Part shown: one piece after another, positions 16,259 to 27,483 of the stretch
How the letters are laid out: every line of letters starts with the position of its first letter
Position numbering within the stretch: the stretch's first letter is position 1
Assembly (NCBI RefSeq): GCF_014218295.1
Contig: NZ_AP023287.1
Location: forward strand, 5,146,001 to 5,210,000
DNA: 64,000 nt
DNA from: Mycolicibacterium litorale
GTDB lineage: Bacteria; Actinomycetota; Actinomycetes; Mycobacteriales; Mycobacteriaceae
Direction: 5' to 3'
Made by a program: the position numbers and the translations under genes
The notes under the pieces: model-generated
What the model was told of the DNA's origin: nothing
The model's input: the letters and a program-made list of their open reading frames with translations, nothing else
The model's database searches: none

Positions 16259-19200
16259 CACGCAGGCGCGGCCGTTAACATCTACGCCCGTGAACGCAGG
16301 CGTCGCGGTCGGGAGCAACCACCGGACGGCCCGCCTCATCGCGATCGTGGCGGGATTGCTCGGCGCCGCGATGGCGCTGGCTACCCCACTGCTGCCGGTG
16401 AAACAGACCACCGCCGAGCTCAATTGGCCGCAGAACGGCGTCCTGCGCAGCGTCGACGCGCCGCTGATCGGTTACGTCGCCACGGATCTGACGATCACCG
16501 TGCCGTGCCGGGCGGCCGCCGGACTGGCCGGTCCGGCCGACGCCGGCCGGACGGTGCTGCTGTCCACCGTCCCCAAGCAGGCGCCCAAGGCCGTGGACCG
16601 CGGCCTGCTGATCGAACGGGTGGGCAACGACCTGCTCGTCATCGTCCGCAACACGCCGGTGGTGTCGGCGCCGCTGACCGAGGTGCTCAGCCCGCAGTGC
16701 GAGCGGCTCGTGTTCACCGCCCACGCCGACAAGGTGACGGGCGAATTCGTCGGGCTGGTGCAGGGGCCGGACGACGTGGAACCGGGAGAAGCCCCGGGTG
16801 AACCGCTGCGCGGCGAACGCAGCGGCTACGACTTCCGGCCGCAGATCGTCGGCGTCTTCACCGACCTGTCCGGCCCGGCACCGCCCGGCCTCGAGTTCTC
16901 CGCGACCGTCGACTCCCGCTACAGCAGCACCCCCACCCTGCTCAAACTGCTGGTGATGATCGCCGGCGTCGCGCTGACCGTCATCGCGCTCGGCGCGCTG
17001 CACGTGCTCGACACCGCCGACGGCATGCGCCACCGCCGGTTCCTGCCCGCCCGCTGGTGGTCGCTGCGTCCGCTGGACGGGGTCGTCGCCGCTGTGCTGG
17101 TGTGGTGGCATTTCGTCGGCGCCAACACCGCCGACGACGGCTACATCCTCACCATGGCGCGGGTGTCCGAACACGCCGGCTACATGGCCAACTACTACCG
17201 CTGGTTCGGCACCCCGGAGGCCCCGTTCGGCTGGTACTACGACCTGCTGGCGCTGTGGTCGCACGTCAGCACCGCCAGCGTGTGGATGCGGCTGCCGACC
17301 CTGCTGATGGCGCTGGCCTGCTGGTGGGTGATCAGCCGCGAGGTCATCCCCCGCCTCGGGCACGCGGTGAAGACCAACCGGGCGGCGGCGTGGACCGCGG
17401 CGGGCATGTTCCTGGCGTTCTGGCTGCCGCTGAACAACGGTCTGCGCCCCGAACCGATCATCGCGCTGGGCATCCTGCTCACCTGGTGTTCGGTGGAGCG
17501 CGGCGTGGCCACCAGCCGGCTGCTGCCGGTCGCGGTGGCCATCATCATCGGCGCGCTCACCCTGTTCTCCGGGCCGACCGGCATCGCCGCCGTCGGCGCC
17601 CTGCTCGTCGCCGTCGGACCGCTCAAGACCATCGTGGCGCGACACACCTCGCGGTTCGGCTACCTGGCGCTGCTGGCGCCGATCCTGGCCGCGGGCACCG
17701 TCACCGCGATCCTGATCTTCCGCGACCAGACCCTGGTCGGCGAACTGCAGGCCAGCAGTTTCAAGAGTGCGGTCGGGCCGAGCCTGAGCTGGTTCGACGA
17801 GCACATCCGCTACTCGCGACTGTTCACCACCAGCCCCGACGGCTCGGTGGCCCGGCGCTTCGCCGTGCTCACCCTGCTGCTCGCGCTGGCCGTCTCGGTG
17901 GCGATGACGCTGCGCAAAGGCCGCATCCCCGGCACCGCGGCCGGCCCGAGCCGCCGGATCATCGGCATCACGGTCATCTCGTTCCTGGTGATGATGTTCA
18001 CCCCCACCAAGTGGACCCACCACTTCGGGGTGTTCGCCGGCCTGGCCGGATCGCTCGGCGCGCTGGCCGCCGTCGCGGTCACCGCCGCCGCGATGCGGTC
18101 GCGGCGCAACCGCACCATGTTCGCCGCCACGGTGCTGTTCGTCGCCGCCCTGTCGTTCGCCACCGTCAACGGCTGGTGGTACGTCTCGAATTTCGGTGTG
18201 CCCTGGTCGAATTCGTTCCCCGAGTACAAGTTCGGGTTCACCACCATCCTGCTCGGACTGTCGGTGCTGACGCTGCTGGTGGCGGCGTGGTTCCACTTCT
18301 CGGGCCGCGACACCTCCCCCTCCGACGGCGGCCGCCTGCGGTGGCGCCGCATCGTGCAGTCCCCGCTGGCGATCGCCGCCTGGCTGGTGGTGATGTTCGA
18401 GGTGGTGTCGCTGACGGTGGCGATGGCCAGCCAGTACCCGGCGTGGACCGTCGGCCGGTCCAACCTCGAGGCCCTGACCGGCAAGACGTGCGGGCTCGCC
18501 GACGACGTGCTGGTCGAACAGGATCCCAACGCCGGCTTCCTCGCCCCCATCGGCGTGCCCGTCGGCGCCGCCCTCGGCGCGGCCAGCGCCCAGGGCTTCA
18601 GCCCCAACGGAATCCCCTCCGACGTGTCGGCCGATGCCGTGATGGACCAGCCCGGCGCCACGAACTTCGCCGACACCGACGGTGACACCGAGACCGGCGG
18701 TGAAGCGGGCACCGAGGGCGGCACGACCGCCCGCGCAGGCATCAACGGCTCGCGCGCCCGGCTGCCGTTCAATCTCAACCCGGCCCGCACGCCCGTGCTG
18801 GGCAGCTGGCGCAGCGGCACCCAGGCGCCGGCCAGCCTGCGGTCGGCCTGGTACCGGCTGCCCGACCGCGCGTCGAGCGGACCGCTGCTCGTGGTGTCGG
18901 CGGCGGGCCGCTTCGATCCCGGCGAAGTCGTGGTGCAGTGGGCCACCGACGACGGCGGCGCGGACCCCGACCCGGGCGGCAGCCTCGGATTCGGCGACGT
19001 CGGCGCATCACCCGCCTGGCGCAACCTGCGGCTGCCGCTGTCGGCGATCCCCGACGACGCCACCCGCATCCGGCTGGTCGCCACCGACGACGATCTGAGC
19101 CCCGAGCACTGGATCGCGCTGACCCCGCCCCGCATCTCCGAACTGCGTTCCCTGCAGGACGTGGTGGGTTCGCAGGATCCGGTGCTGCTGGACTGGCTCG

Positions 19201-19523
19201 TCGGGCTGGCGTTCCCCTGCCAGCGGCCGTTCGACCACCGCAACGGCGTCATCGAGGTGCCGAAGTGGCGGATCATGCCGGACCGGTTCGGCGCGGAGGC
19301 CAACTCGCCGGTGATGGACTATCTCGGCGGCGGCCCACTGGGGATCACCGAACTGCTGCTGCGCCCGACCACCCTCCCGACGTATCTCAAGGACGACTGG
19401 TTCCGCGACTGGGGGGCTTTGCAGCAGCTCACGCCCTACTACCGGGACGCGGTGCCGGCACGTCTGGATCTCGGTTCCACAACGCGTAGCGGCCTGTGGA
19501 GCCCGGCGCCGCTGCGTCACTGA
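16251..19523 (+). CDS. embC: Arabinosyltransferase EmbC (Rv3793)
   Basis: 1090 aa from ATG 16251; an in-frame GTG at 16290 (1077 aa) is a strong alternative because TAACAT sits eight bases before it. GT-C fold: TM1 [21 protein letters not shown], the catalytic DD motif in [19 protein letters not shown], and many further helices. The large C-terminal periplasmic domain carries carbohydrate-binding modules ending [16 protein letters not shown]. EmbC extends the arabinan of lipoarabinomannan and is an ethambutol target. An acidic Gly/Thr insert ([17 protein letters not shown]) in the C-terminal domain looks like a loop expansion. Confidence 0.96.
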   Translation: MADTQARPLTSTPVNAGVAVGSNHRTARLIAIVAGLLGAAMALATPLLPVKQTTAELNWPQNGVLRSVDAPLIGYVATDLTITVPCRAAAGLAGPADAGRTVLLSTVPKQAPKAVDRGLLIERVGNDLLVIVRNTPVVSAPLTEVLSPQCERLVFTAHADKVTGEFVGLVQGPDDVEPGEAPGEPLRGERSGYDFRPQIVGVFTDLSGPAPPGLEFSATVDSRYSSTPTLLKLLVMIAGVALTVIALGALHVLDTADGMRHRRFLPARWWSLRPLDGVVAAVLVWWHFVGANTADDGYILTMARVSEHAGYMANYYRWFGTPEAPFGWYYDLLALWSHVSTASVWMRLPTLLMALACWWVISREVIPRLGHAVKTNRAAAWTAAGMFLAFWLPLNNGLRPEPIIALGILLTWCSVERGVATSRLLPVAVAIIIGALTLFSGPTGIAAVGALLVAVGPLKTIVARHTSRFGYLALLAPILAAGTVTAILIFRDQTLVGELQASSFKSAVGPSLSWFDEHIRYSRLFTTSPDGSVARRFAVLTLLLALAVSVAMTLRKGRIPGTAAGPSRRIIGITVISFLVMMFTPTKWTHHFGVFAGLAGSLGALAAVAVTAAAMRSRRNRTMFAATVLFVAALSFATVNGWWYVSNFGVPWSNSFPEYKFGFTTILLGLSVLTLLVAAWFHFSGRDTSPSDGGRLRWRRIVQSPLAIAAWLVVMFEVVSLTVAMASQYPAWTVGRSNLEALTGKTCGLADDVLVEQDPNAGFLAPIGVPVGAALGAASAQGFSPNGIPSDVSADAVMDQPGATNFADTDGDTETGGEAGTEGGTTARAGINGSRARLPFNLNPARTPVLGSWRSGTQAPASLRSAWYRLPDRASSGPLLVVSAAGRFDPGEVVVQWATDDGGADPDPGGSLGFGDVGASPAWRNLRLPLSAIPDDATRIRLVATDDDLSPEHWIALTPPRISELRSLQDVVGSQDPVLLDWLVGLAFPCQRPFDHRNGVIEVPKWRIMPDRFGAEANSPVMDYLGGGPLGITELLLRPTTLPTYLKDDWFRDWGALQQLTPYYRDAVPARLDLGSTTRSGLWSPAPLRH
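16276..16281 (+). promoter_or_regulatory. Predicted -10 before the alternative GTG start of embC
   Basis: TAACAT eight bases before the in-frame GTG at 16290. The 17-base stretch 16276-16292 differs from the embA start region (19534-19550) at only three positions. Confidence 0.4.
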
Positions 19524-19533
19524 CGCCTTCGCC

Positions 19534-19539
19534 TACCAT
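19534..19539 (+). promoter_or_regulatory. Predicted -10 of embA
   Basis: TACCAT covers positions -14 to -9 relative to the GTG at 19548, in the 24 bp embC-embA gap. C bases are present at -12 and -16, the positions where ethambutol-resistance mutations occur upstream of embA in M. tuberculosis; -12 falls inside this hexamer. Confidence 0.55.
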
Positions 19540-19547
19540 CGACGCTC

Positions 19548-22500
19548 GTGCCCGCACACCGTTTCGTCCGCCTGATCGCTGTGATCGCGGGTCTGGCGGG
19601 CGTCGTGCTGTGCGCGCTGACCCCGCTGCTGCCGGTCAGGCAGACCACCGCAACGATCCTGTGGCCCCAGGCCCCTGCCGAGGACGGGTTCGTCGGCGAC
19701 CTGACCGCACCGCTGGTCTCCGGCGCGCCGCTGTCGCTGGACGTCGCGATCCCCTGCCAGGCGATCGCCACGCTGCCCGCCGACGGCGGCCTGGTGTTCT
19801 CGACCATCCCGCCCGGCGGCATCGCCGCGGGCCGCAACGGGCTGTTCGTCCGCGCCAACGCCGATGACGTGGTGGTCGCGTTCCGCGACACCGTCGCCGC
19901 CGTCGCCCCCCGTGCGGCGATCGCCGGCGGGGCCTGCAGCGAACTGCGCATCTGGGCCAACGTGGGCGCGGTGGGCGCCGACTTCGTCGGCATCCCCGGC
20001 GCCGCCGGCACGCTGCCGGTCGACAAGCGGCCCCAGGTCGCCGGGATCTTCACCGAGCTCGAGGTGGCGCCGCAGCCCGGGCTGACCGCGCGCGTCGACG
20101 TCGACACCCGCTTCATCACCAGCCCGACGCTGCTCAAGCTGGCGGTCATGACGCTGGGCGTGCTCTGTGTGATCGGCTCGATCATCGCGCTGGCCGTCCT
20201 CGACCGCCGCGTCGGACGGGGCGTGCCGCGCGGGTGGTGGCGCCTGCGGCGGGTCGGCCTGTCGACCTGGCTCGCCGACATCGGGGTGATCGGCACACTG
20301 CTGCTGTGGCACGTGGTCGGCGCGCAGTCCTCCGACGACGGCTACAACCTGACGATCGCGCGGGTGTCGAGCGACGCCGGCTACACCGCCAACTACTTCC
20401 GCTACTTCGGCGCCACCGAGGCCCCGTTCGACTGGTACCAGAGCCTGCTCGCGAACCTCGCGGCGATCAGCACGGCCAGCGTGTGGATGCGCATCCCCGC
20501 CACAGCTGCGGCCATCGCGACGTGGCTGATCCTCAGCCGCTGCGTGATCCCGCGCCTCGGCAGGCGCCTGGCCGCCAACAAGGTCGCCGTGTGGACCGCC
20601 GGTGCGGTGTTCCTGGCCGCCTGGCTGCCGTTCAACAACGGTCTGCGGCCCGAACCGCTGATCGCGTTCGCCGTGGTCGCGGTGTGGATGCTGGTGGAAC
20701 GCACGATCGGCACCCGCCAGCTGTGGCCGGCCGCGGTGGCCGTCGTGATCGCGATGTTCTCGGTGACGCTGGCCCCGCAGGGCCTGATCGCGTTGGCGCC
20801 GCTGCTGGTGGGCGCGCGCGGCATCGCCCGCATCGTGTCGGCCCGCCGCGCCACCGACGGGCTGCTGTCCTCCGTGGCTCCGCTGCTGGCCGCGGTGTCG
20901 CTGGTGTTCGTGGTGATCTTCCGCGACCAGACGCTGGCGACCGTCGCCGAATCGGTGCGCATCAAGTACGTCGTCGGGCCGACGCTGCCCTGGTACCAGG
21001 AATTCCTGCGGTACTACTTCCTCACCGTCGAGGACAGCGTCGACGGATCGCTGACCCGGCGCTTCTCCGTGCTGATCCTGCTGCTGTGCCTGTTCGGCCT
21101 GATCGTGCTGCTGTTGCGCCGCGGCCGGCTGCCCGGCACCTTCGGCGGTCCGGTGTGGCGGCTGGCCGGCACGACCGCGGTCGGCCTGCTGCTGCTGACA
21201 CTCACCCCCACGAAATGGGCGATCCAGTTCGGCGCGTTCGCCGGGCTCGCGGGGGCGCTCGGCGGCGTCACCGCGTTCGCGTTCGCCCGGGTGGGGGTGA
21301 ACAGCCGACGCAACCTGGCGCTGTACGTCACCGCGCTGCTGTTCGTGCTGGCGTGGGCGACGTCGGGTATCAACGGCTGGTTCTACAACGCGAACTACGG
21401 GGTGCCGTGGTTCGACAAACAACCCGTCATCCTCGGTTACCCCGTCACCACGATCTTCCTGGTCCTGGCCATCGCCGGCGGTGTGCTGGCCGGCTGGCTG
21501 CACTTCCGCATCGACTACGCCGGGCACACCGAGGTCGCCGACACCGGCCGTAACCGCGCGCTCGCGTCGACGCCGCTGCTCGTCGTCGCGGTCATCATGG
21601 TGGTGCTCGAACTGGGTTCGATGGTCAAGGCCACGGTCGGCCGCTACCCCGTCTACACGATCGGCGCGGCGAACCTGGCGGCGCTGCGGTCGGGGCTGTC
21701 GGCGGACAGCTGCGCGATGGCCGACGACGTGCTGGTCGAGGCCGACACCAACGCCGGGATGCTGCAACCCGTTCCGGGTCAGCGCTACGGCGAGTACGGA
21801 CCGCTCGGCGGTGAGGACCCCGTCGGCTTCACCCCCAACGGCGTCAGCGACACCCTCGAACCCGCCGAACCCGTCGCCGCCAACCCCGGCACCGTGAACT
21901 CCGACGGACCGGTCGACAAACCGAACATCGGCGTGGGCTACGCGGCCGGCACCGGCGGCGGTTACGGCCCCGAAGGCGTCAACGGCTCGCGGGTGTTCCT
22001 GCCGTTCGGGCTCGATCCCAAGCGGACGCCGGTGATGGGCAGCTTCAACGAGCCCGGCTCGGATCAGGCGGGAGTCGCCGCCGAGGCCACCTCGGCGTGG
22101 TATCAGCTGCCGCCGCGCAGCCCCGACCGGCCGCTGGTGACCGTCGCCGCCGCAGGCGCGATCTGGTACTACGAGGAGGACGGCTCGTTCAACTACGGGC
22201 AGTCGCTGAAGCTGCAGTGGGGCGTGCACCGGCCCGACGGCTCCTATCAGGCGCTCGCCGAGGTGCAGCCGATCGACATCTTCCAGCAGAAGGCGTGGCG
22301 CAACCTGCGATTCCCGCTGGCGTGGGCGCCGCCGGAGGCCAACGTGGCCCGCATCGTCGCCGACGATCCGAACCTGTCCGAGGACCAGTGGTTCGCGTTC
22401 ACCCCGCCGCGCGTCCCGGTGCTGCAGACCGCCTCCGAGTTCCTGGGCTCGCAGACACCCGTGCTGATGGACATCGCCACCGCATCGAACTTCCCGTGCC

Positions 22501-22817
22501 AGCGGCCGTTCTCCGAACACCTCGGGGTCGCCGAACTGCCCGAGTACCGGATCCTGCCGAACTTCAAGCAGGTGGTGGCGTCGTCGAACCAGTGGCAGTC
22601 CGCCGAGGACGGCGGGCCGTTCCTGGTTATCCAGGCGCTGCTGCGGACCGCGACGATCCCGACGTACCTGCGCGACGACTGGTACCGCGACTGGGGTTCG
22701 ATCGAACGCTACATCCGGCTCGTGCCGCGCGACGCGGCGCCCGACGCCGTCATCGAGGAAGGATCGAAACGAGTGTTCGGGTGGAGCCGCGGCGGACCGA
22801 TCAGGGCACTCCCGTGA
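19548..22817 (+). CDS. embA: Arabinosyltransferase EmbA (Rv3794)
   Basis: 1089 aa GT-C enzyme. It starts (GTG) [20 protein letters not shown] and has the DD motif in [36 protein letters not shown] in the membrane core, and a periplasmic C-terminal domain with [20 protein letters not shown] and [16 protein letters not shown]. EmbA pairs with EmbB to make the branched 3,5-arabinan ends of arabinogalactan. Its own promoter is predicted in the short gap after embC. The stop overlaps the embB start (GTGA), so EmbA and EmbB are translationally coupled, consistent with a heterodimer. Confidence 0.97.
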   Translation: MPAHRFVRLIAVIAGLAGVVLCALTPLLPVRQTTATILWPQAPAEDGFVGDLTAPLVSGAPLSLDVAIPCQAIATLPADGGLVFSTIPPGGIAAGRNGLFVRANADDVVVAFRDTVAAVAPRAAIAGGACSELRIWANVGAVGADFVGIPGAAGTLPVDKRPQVAGIFTELEVAPQPGLTARVDVDTRFITSPTLLKLAVMTLGVLCVIGSIIALAVLDRRVGRGVPRGWWRLRRVGLSTWLADIGVIGTLLLWHVVGAQSSDDGYNLTIARVSSDAGYTANYFRYFGATEAPFDWYQSLLANLAAISTASVWMRIPATAAAIATWLILSRCVIPRLGRRLAANKVAVWTAGAVFLAAWLPFNNGLRPEPLIAFAVVAVWMLVERTIGTRQLWPAAVAVVIAMFSVTLAPQGLIALAPLLVGARGIARIVSARRATDGLLSSVAPLLAAVSLVFVVIFRDQTLATVAESVRIKYVVGPTLPWYQEFLRYYFLTVEDSVDGSLTRRFSVLILLLCLFGLIVLLLRRGRLPGTFGGPVWRLAGTTAVGLLLLTLTPTKWAIQFGAFAGLAGALGGVTAFAFARVGVNSRRNLALYVTALLFVLAWATSGINGWFYNANYGVPWFDKQPVILGYPVTTIFLVLAIAGGVLAGWLHFRIDYAGHTEVADTGRNRALASTPLLVVAVIMVVLELGSMVKATVGRYPVYTIGAANLAALRSGLSADSCAMADDVLVEADTNAGMLQPVPGQRYGEYGPLGGEDPVGFTPNGVSDTLEPAEPVAANPGTVNSDGPVDKPNIGVGYAAGTGGGYGPEGVNGSRVFLPFGLDPKRTPVMGSFNEPGSDQAGVAAEATSAWYQLPPRSPDRPLVTVAAAGAIWYYEEDGSFNYGQSLKLQWGVHRPDGSYQALAEVQPIDIFQQKAWRNLRFPLAWAPPEANVARIVADDPNLSEDQWFAFTPPRVPVLQTASEFLGSQTPVLMDIATASNFPCQRPFSEHLGVAELPEYRILPNFKQVVASSNQWQSAEDGGPFLVIQALLRTATIPTYLRDDWYRDWGSIERYIRLVPRDAAPDAVIEEGSKRVFGWSRGGPIRALP

Positions 22818-25800
22818 GTACGGCCGTGGACGCGAGCCCCGCGGTGCGGCCGGCGAGTCGCGATGTGAAGCTGGCCCGCTGGGTCGCCACGATCGCCGGC
22901 CTGCTGGGCTTCGTCATGGCGGTCGCGACGCCGCTGCTGCCCGTCACCCAGACCACCGCGACGTTGAACTGGCCGCAACAGGGGCAGTTCGCCAACGTCA
23001 CCGCACCGCTGCTGTCCCAGGCGCCGGTGAGCCTGACCGCCACCGTGCCGTGTGAGGTGGTCAGGACGATGCCCCGCGACGGCGGGCTGCTGCTGGGCAC
23101 CGCCCCCGCCGAGGGCCGCGACGCCGCACTGAACGCGATGCTGGTCAACGTCACCCGCACCCGCGTCGACGTGATCGTCCGCAACGTCGTCGTGGCCAGC
23201 GTCAACCGGGACCGGGTCACCGGCACCCCCGGCTGCGACCGGATCGACATCACGTCGTCGGAGGACGGCACGTTCGCCGACTTCGTCGGCCTGCGCAAGG
23301 CCGACGGGTCACCTCAGCGCACCGGCTATCCCGACCCCAACCTGCGGCCGGCCATCGTCGGCGTCTTCACCGATTTGACCGGTCCGGCACCGCCGGGGAT
23401 GTCGTTCTCGGCGACGATCGACACCCGGTTCACCACGCAGCCGACGGCGCTGAAGCTGACGGCGATCCTGCTGGCGATCATCTCGACCGCCATCGCGCTG
23501 CTGGCGCTGTGGCGGCTGGACCGCCTCGACGGCAGGCGGATGCACCATCTGATCCCGACGCGCTGGCGCACCCTGACCGCCGTCGACGGGGTGGTGGTCG
23601 GCGGGTTCGCGCTCTGGTACGTGATCGGTGCGAACTCCTCGGACGACGGCTACATCCTGCAGATGGCTCGGGTCGCCGACCACGCCGGCTACATGTCGAA
23701 CTACTTCCGCTGGTTCGGCAGCCCCGAGGACCCGTTCGGGTGGTACTACAACCTGCTGGCGCTGATGACCCACGTCAGCACCGCCAGCATCTGGATGCGG
23801 CTGCCGGACCTGATCTGCTCGCTGGTGTGCTGGCTGCTGCTCAGCCGCGAGGTGCTGCCCCGCCTCGGACCCGCGGTGATCGCCAGCAGGCCGGCGCTGT
23901 GGGCGGCCGGTTTCGTGCTGATCGCGGCGTGGATGCCGTTCAACAACGGGTTGCGTCCCGAAGGCCAGATCGCCACCGGCGCGCTGATCACCTACGTGCT
24001 GATCGAGCGGGCCATCACCTCGGGCCGGCTCACCCCCGCGGCACTGGCCATCACCACCGCCGCGTTCACGCTCGGCATCCAACCGACCGGGCTGATCGCC
24101 GTGGCCGCGCTGGTGGCCGGCGGCCGTCCCATCCTGCGGATCCTGATGCGGCGCAGGCAGACCGTCGGCACCTGGCCGCTGATCGCGCCGCTGCTGGCCG
24201 CGGGCACCGTGGTGCTGGCGGTGGTGTTCGCCGACCAGACGCTCTCGACGGTGCTGGAAGCGACCAGGATTCGCACCGCGATCGGACCCAGCCAGGAGTG
24301 GTACACCGAGAACCTGCGCTACTACTACCTGGTCCTGCCGACCGTCGACGCGGCGATCGCGCGGCGCGTGGCATTCCTGTTCACCGCGTTGTGCCTGTTC
24401 CCGTCGCTGTTCATGATGTTGCGGCGCAAGCGGGTTGCGGGCGTGGCGCGCGGACCGGCGTGGCGGCTGATGGGCGTCATCTTCGCCACGATCTTCTTCC
24501 TGATGTTCACCCCCACCAAGTGGATCCACCACTTCGGCCTGTTCGCGGCCGTGGGTGCGGCGATGGCCGCGCTGGCGACGGTGCTGGTGTCACCGGTGGT
24601 GTTGCGCTCGGCGCGCAACCGGATGGCGTTCCTGGCGGCGCTGCTGTTCGTGCTCGCGCTGTGCTTCGCGTCGACCAACGGCTGGTGGTACGTCTCCAAC
24701 TTCGGGGTGCCGTTCAACACGTCGGTGCCGCAGCTGGGCGGGGTGACCGTCAGTGCGGTGTTCTTCGCGTTGTTCGCGGTCGCGGCGGTGTGGGCGTTCT
24801 GGCTCCACCTGACCTCGCGCGGCCACTCGCGCATCGTCGACAAGCTCACGGCGGCACCGATTCCCGTCGCCGCCGGGTTCATGGTCGTGGTGTTCATGGC
24901 GTCGATGGTCGTCAGTGTGGTGCGCCAGTACCCGACCTACTCCAACGGGTGGGCCAATATCCGCGCGTTCGCCGGCGGCTGCGGCCTCGCCGACGACGTG
25001 CTCGTCGAACCGGACTCCAATGCCGGCTTCCTGCGACCGTCGCCCGGCGACTACGGCCCCCTGGGCCCGCTGGGTGGCACCGGTCCGGTCGGCTTCTCCC
25101 CCAACGGCGTTCCCGACCGCATCATCGCCGAGGCGATCCGGCTCAACAATCCGCAGCCCGGCACCGACTACGACTGGAACCAGCCCGAGCAGCTGTCCCG
25201 CCCGGGGGTGAACGGGTCGACGGTGCCGCTGCCCTACGGGCTCGACCCCAACCGCGTCCCCGTCGCGGGCACGTATTCCACCGGGGTGCAACAGGAGAGC
25301 CGGCTGGCGTCGGCGTGGTACGAACTGCCCGCCGCCGACGACGCCCACCCCCTCGTCGTGATCACCGCCGCGGGCACGATCGCCGGACGCAGTGTCGCCG
25401 AAGGGTTCACGTCCGGGCAGACCGTCGCCCTCGAGTACGCCCGCCGCGGCCCCGACGGTGCGCCGGTGCCCGCGGGCCGGGTCGAGCCCTACGACATCGG
25501 GCCGACACCGTCGTGGCGCAACCTGCGCTATCCGCGCGACCAGATTCCCGGTGACGCCGTGGCCGTGCGCGTGATCGCCGAGGACCTCAACCTCGGTCAG
25601 GGCGACTGGATCGCGGTGACGCCGCCGCGTGTCCCCGAGGTCCGCTCGGTGCAGGAGTACGTCGGGTCCGAGCAGCCGGTGCTGCTGGACTGGGCGGTCG
25701 GATTGGCCTTCCCGTGCCAGCAGCCGATGCTGCACGCCAACGGCGTCACCGAGGTGCCGAAGTTCCGGATCTCGCCCGACTACTACGCGAAACTGCAGAG

Positions 25801-26026
25801 CACCGACACCTGGCAGGACGGCATCAACGGCGGTCTGCTCGGCATCACGGATCTGCTGCTGCGCGCGTCGGTCATGTCGACGTACCTGTCGCAGGACTGG
25901 GGTCAGGACTGGGGTTCGCTGCGCCGCTTCGACACCATCGTCGACGCCGAACCGGCACAGCTCGAACTGGGCACCGAAACACACAGCGGGCTGTGGAAGC
26001 CGGGCGAGATCCGCATCCAGCCGTAG
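22814..26026 (+). CDS. embB: Arabinosyltransferase EmbB (Rv3795)
   Basis: 1070 aa GT-C enzyme, GTG start overlapping the embA stop. The catalytic D277/D278 lie in [19 protein letters not shown]. Met284 in the same loop corresponds to Met306 of M. tuberculosis, the main ethambutol-resistance site, and is the wild-type residue. The C-terminal periplasmic region with two carbohydrate-binding modules ends [16 protein letters not shown]. The open frame extends upstream inside embA but is not coding there. Convergent with the kinase gene, with a small hairpin between them. Confidence 0.97.
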   Translation: MSTAVDASPAVRPASRDVKLARWVATIAGLLGFVMAVATPLLPVTQTTATLNWPQQGQFANVTAPLLSQAPVSLTATVPCEVVRTMPRDGGLLLGTAPAEGRDAALNAMLVNVTRTRVDVIVRNVVVASVNRDRVTGTPGCDRIDITSSEDGTFADFVGLRKADGSPQRTGYPDPNLRPAIVGVFTDLTGPAPPGMSFSATIDTRFTTQPTALKLTAILLAIISTAIALLALWRLDRLDGRRMHHLIPTRWRTLTAVDGVVVGGFALWYVIGANSSDDGYILQMARVADHAGYMSNYFRWFGSPEDPFGWYYNLLALMTHVSTASIWMRLPDLICSLVCWLLLSREVLPRLGPAVIASRPALWAAGFVLIAAWMPFNNGLRPEGQIATGALITYVLIERAITSGRLTPAALAITTAAFTLGIQPTGLIAVAALVAGGRPILRILMRRRQTVGTWPLIAPLLAAGTVVLAVVFADQTLSTVLEATRIRTAIGPSQEWYTENLRYYYLVLPTVDAAIARRVAFLFTALCLFPSLFMMLRRKRVAGVARGPAWRLMGVIFATIFFLMFTPTKWIHHFGLFAAVGAAMAALATVLVSPVVLRSARNRMAFLAALLFVLALCFASTNGWWYVSNFGVPFNTSVPQLGGVTVSAVFFALFAVAAVWAFWLHLTSRGHSRIVDKLTAAPIPVAAGFMVVVFMASMVVSVVRQYPTYSNGWANIRAFAGGCGLADDVLVEPDSNAGFLRPSPGDYGPLGPLGGTGPVGFSPNGVPDRIIAEAIRLNNPQPGTDYDWNQPEQLSRPGVNGSTVPLPYGLDPNRVPVAGTYSTGVQQESRLASAWYELPAADDAHPLVVITAAGTIAGRSVAEGFTSGQTVALEYARRGPDGAPVPAGRVEPYDIGPTPSWRNLRYPRDQIPGDAVAVRVIAEDLNLGQGDWIAVTPPRVPEVRSVQEYVGSEQPVLLDWAVGLAFPCQQPMLHANGVTEVPKFRISPDYYAKLQSTDTWQDGINGGLLGITDLLLRASVMSTYLSQDWGQDWGSLRRFDTIVDAEPAQLELGTETHSGLWKPGEIRIQP

Positions 26027-26076
26027 CGGGTGGTGGTCTCCAGCGCGCCCAGTAGCTGGTTGAACGCCCCGGTCAT

Positions 26077-26092
26077 CGAGGGGTGACCCTCG
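26077..26092. terminator. Hairpin between embB and the convergent kinase gene
   Basis: CGAGGG pairs with CCCTCG around the tetraloop GTGA. It lies in the 96 bp convergent gap and has no U-tract, as is common in mycobacteria. It could serve either strand. Confidence 0.4.
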
Positions 26093-26122
26093 CAAACCCC
26101 ACCACCAACACCCGACGAGACG

Positions 26123-27415
26123 TCAGCCGTTCGCGGCGTTGTGGCGGTCGATCGCGGTGCCGCAGTCGGCCCGCGACTGCTCGGTCTGCTCCATGCAGAC
26201 CCGCACGTTCGCCTCGTCGGGGTTCATGCCGGCCGGCACCGCCGGGCTGTCGAATTCACCCTGGTACTTCGACCAGATCGTCTCGTTCGTGTCGGTGAGG
26301 CGGGCGCAATAGGCCGGGCTGCCGGTCGTGGTCACCCCGGCCGCGCCCATCGTCGCGCAGTCCGCGCCGACGACGACCACGGGCAGCGCGGGGTCCGCCG
26401 AGGTCTCGCGGTGATCGCGCTGGGTGTACCAGAACACGCCTGCCGCCGCGAGCGCCAGCGCCACGCACCCGGCGACGACCGGGAGCGCGGCGCCCCACTT
26501 GCGGGGCTTGACGGGTTTCGCGTGGCGGGGCATCGCCGCCGCACGCGACGAGACCGTCTCCATCGTGGCGTCGTCGGTGCCGATGCGGTGTTCGAGCGCA
26601 CGCGCGAAGTCGATACACCGGTCGAACCGCTTGTCCGGCGATTTGGCCAGCGCCCGGTCGAACACCGGCCCGAGCCCGGACAGTTCGGGACGCACCGTGC
26701 CGATCGCGGGCGGTTCGGCGGTGAGGTGTGCGCTGATCACGACGGCCGGGTTCGAATGGGTGAACGGCGGTGTGCCGGTGAGTAATTGGAACGCAGTGGC
26801 GGCCAGGGCGTACTGATCGGCCCGCCCGTCGATGTGGTCGCCGCGCAGCTGCTCCGGCGCGGCGTAGGCCACCGTGCCGACCGTCATGTTGGTGCCGGTC
26901 AGGCCGCTGGCGTCGCCGGCCTGCCGAGCGATCCCGAAGTCGGCGAGCATCGCCCGCTCGTCGGGGGTACCCGGGTCGGCGATCAGGATGTTCGCGGGTT
27001 TCACGTCGCGGTGGTACAGGCCGCGCTGATGGGCGTAGTCGAGCGCCGAGGCGACCGCGGTGATGATGCGGACCACCTCGTCGGGCGGCATACCGTTCGG
27101 ATAGCGCTCGGCGAGCAGCCGCGCCGCGTCGGTGCCCTGCACGAAGTCCATCGAGATCCACAGCAGGCCGTCGACATCGCCGCGGTCATGCACCGACACG
27201 ATGTTCGGATGCCACAGTGTCGCGGCGATCTCGGCCTCGCGGTGGAACCGCTGGCGGTATTCGTCGTCGGCGGACACCGCGGCCGAGAGCACCTTGAGCG
27301 CGTCCAGACGCGGCAACCGCGGGTGCTGGGCCAGGTAGACCTCGCCCATACCGCCCGAGCCCAGGGACCGCACGACGGTGTAATCGGCGATCTGCTCCCC
27401 CTCCGCAAACGGCAT
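26123..27415 (-). CDS. Transmembrane Ser/Thr protein kinase (PknF/PknB-like kinase domain)
   Basis: 430 aa. Kinase domain residues ~10-270: glycine loop [11 protein letters not shown], Lys41 in LDALKVL, HRD with Asp137 in [21 protein letters not shown] and [10 protein letters not shown]. All catalytic residues are present. A juxtamembrane segment precedes a membrane helix ([20 protein letters not shown], about 308-328). The ~100 aa extracytoplasmic domain is not PASTA; it contains four cysteines (ADCATM, AYCARL, VRVCME, ADCGTA), which could form two disulfides. The ligand is unknown. A leaderless-type -10 precedes the ATG. No kinase sits here in M. tuberculosis as I recall. Confidence 0.93.
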   Translation of the reverse strand: MPFAEGEQIADYTVVRSLGSGGMGEVYLAQHPRLPRLDALKVLSAAVSADDEYRQRFHREAEIAATLWHPNIVSVHDRGDVDGLLWISMDFVQGTDAARLLAERYPNGMPPDEVVRIITAVASALDYAHQRGLYHRDVKPANILIADPGTPDERAMLADFGIARQAGDASGLTGTNMTVGTVAYAAPEQLRGDHIDGRADQYALAATAFQLLTGTPPFTHSNPAVVISAHLTAEPPAIGTVRPELSGLGPVFDRALAKSPDKRFDRCIDFARALEHRIGTDDATMETVSSRAAAMPRHAKPVKPRKWGAALPVVAGCVALALAAAGVFWYTQRDHRETSADPALPVVVVGADCATMGAAGVTTTGSPAYCARLTDTNETIWSKYQGEFDSPAVPAGMNPDEANVRVCMEQTEQSRADCGTAIDRHNAANG

Positions 27416-27421
27416 GGGCGA

Positions 27422-27427
27422 ATACTA
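27422..27427 (-). promoter_or_regulatory. Predicted -10 of the kinase gene (leaderless)
   Basis: TAGTAT on the minus strand, six bases before ATG 27415, in the 68 bp gap after the metallophosphoesterase gene. Confidence 0.45.
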
Positions 27428-27483
27428 CGGTGCCGGTTGCCCCGCGGGAGCCCAGCCGGGCGTCAGCGGACTCATCGCCGGGG

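Noticed and set aside
16275..18296. Long minus-strand open frames under embC, embA and embB
   Set aside because: Composition is Arg/Gly/His/Gln-rich and repetitive, the mirror of GC-rich third positions; no recognisable domain.
22097..22813. Upstream extension of the embB frame
   Set aside because: It lies inside embA; the N-terminal EmbB membrane helix begins shortly after GTG 22814.
16251..26026. embC, embA and embB as a recent duplication or assembly repeat
   Set aside because: They are related paralogues, but sequences are strongly diverged and match the three distinct Emb proteins.
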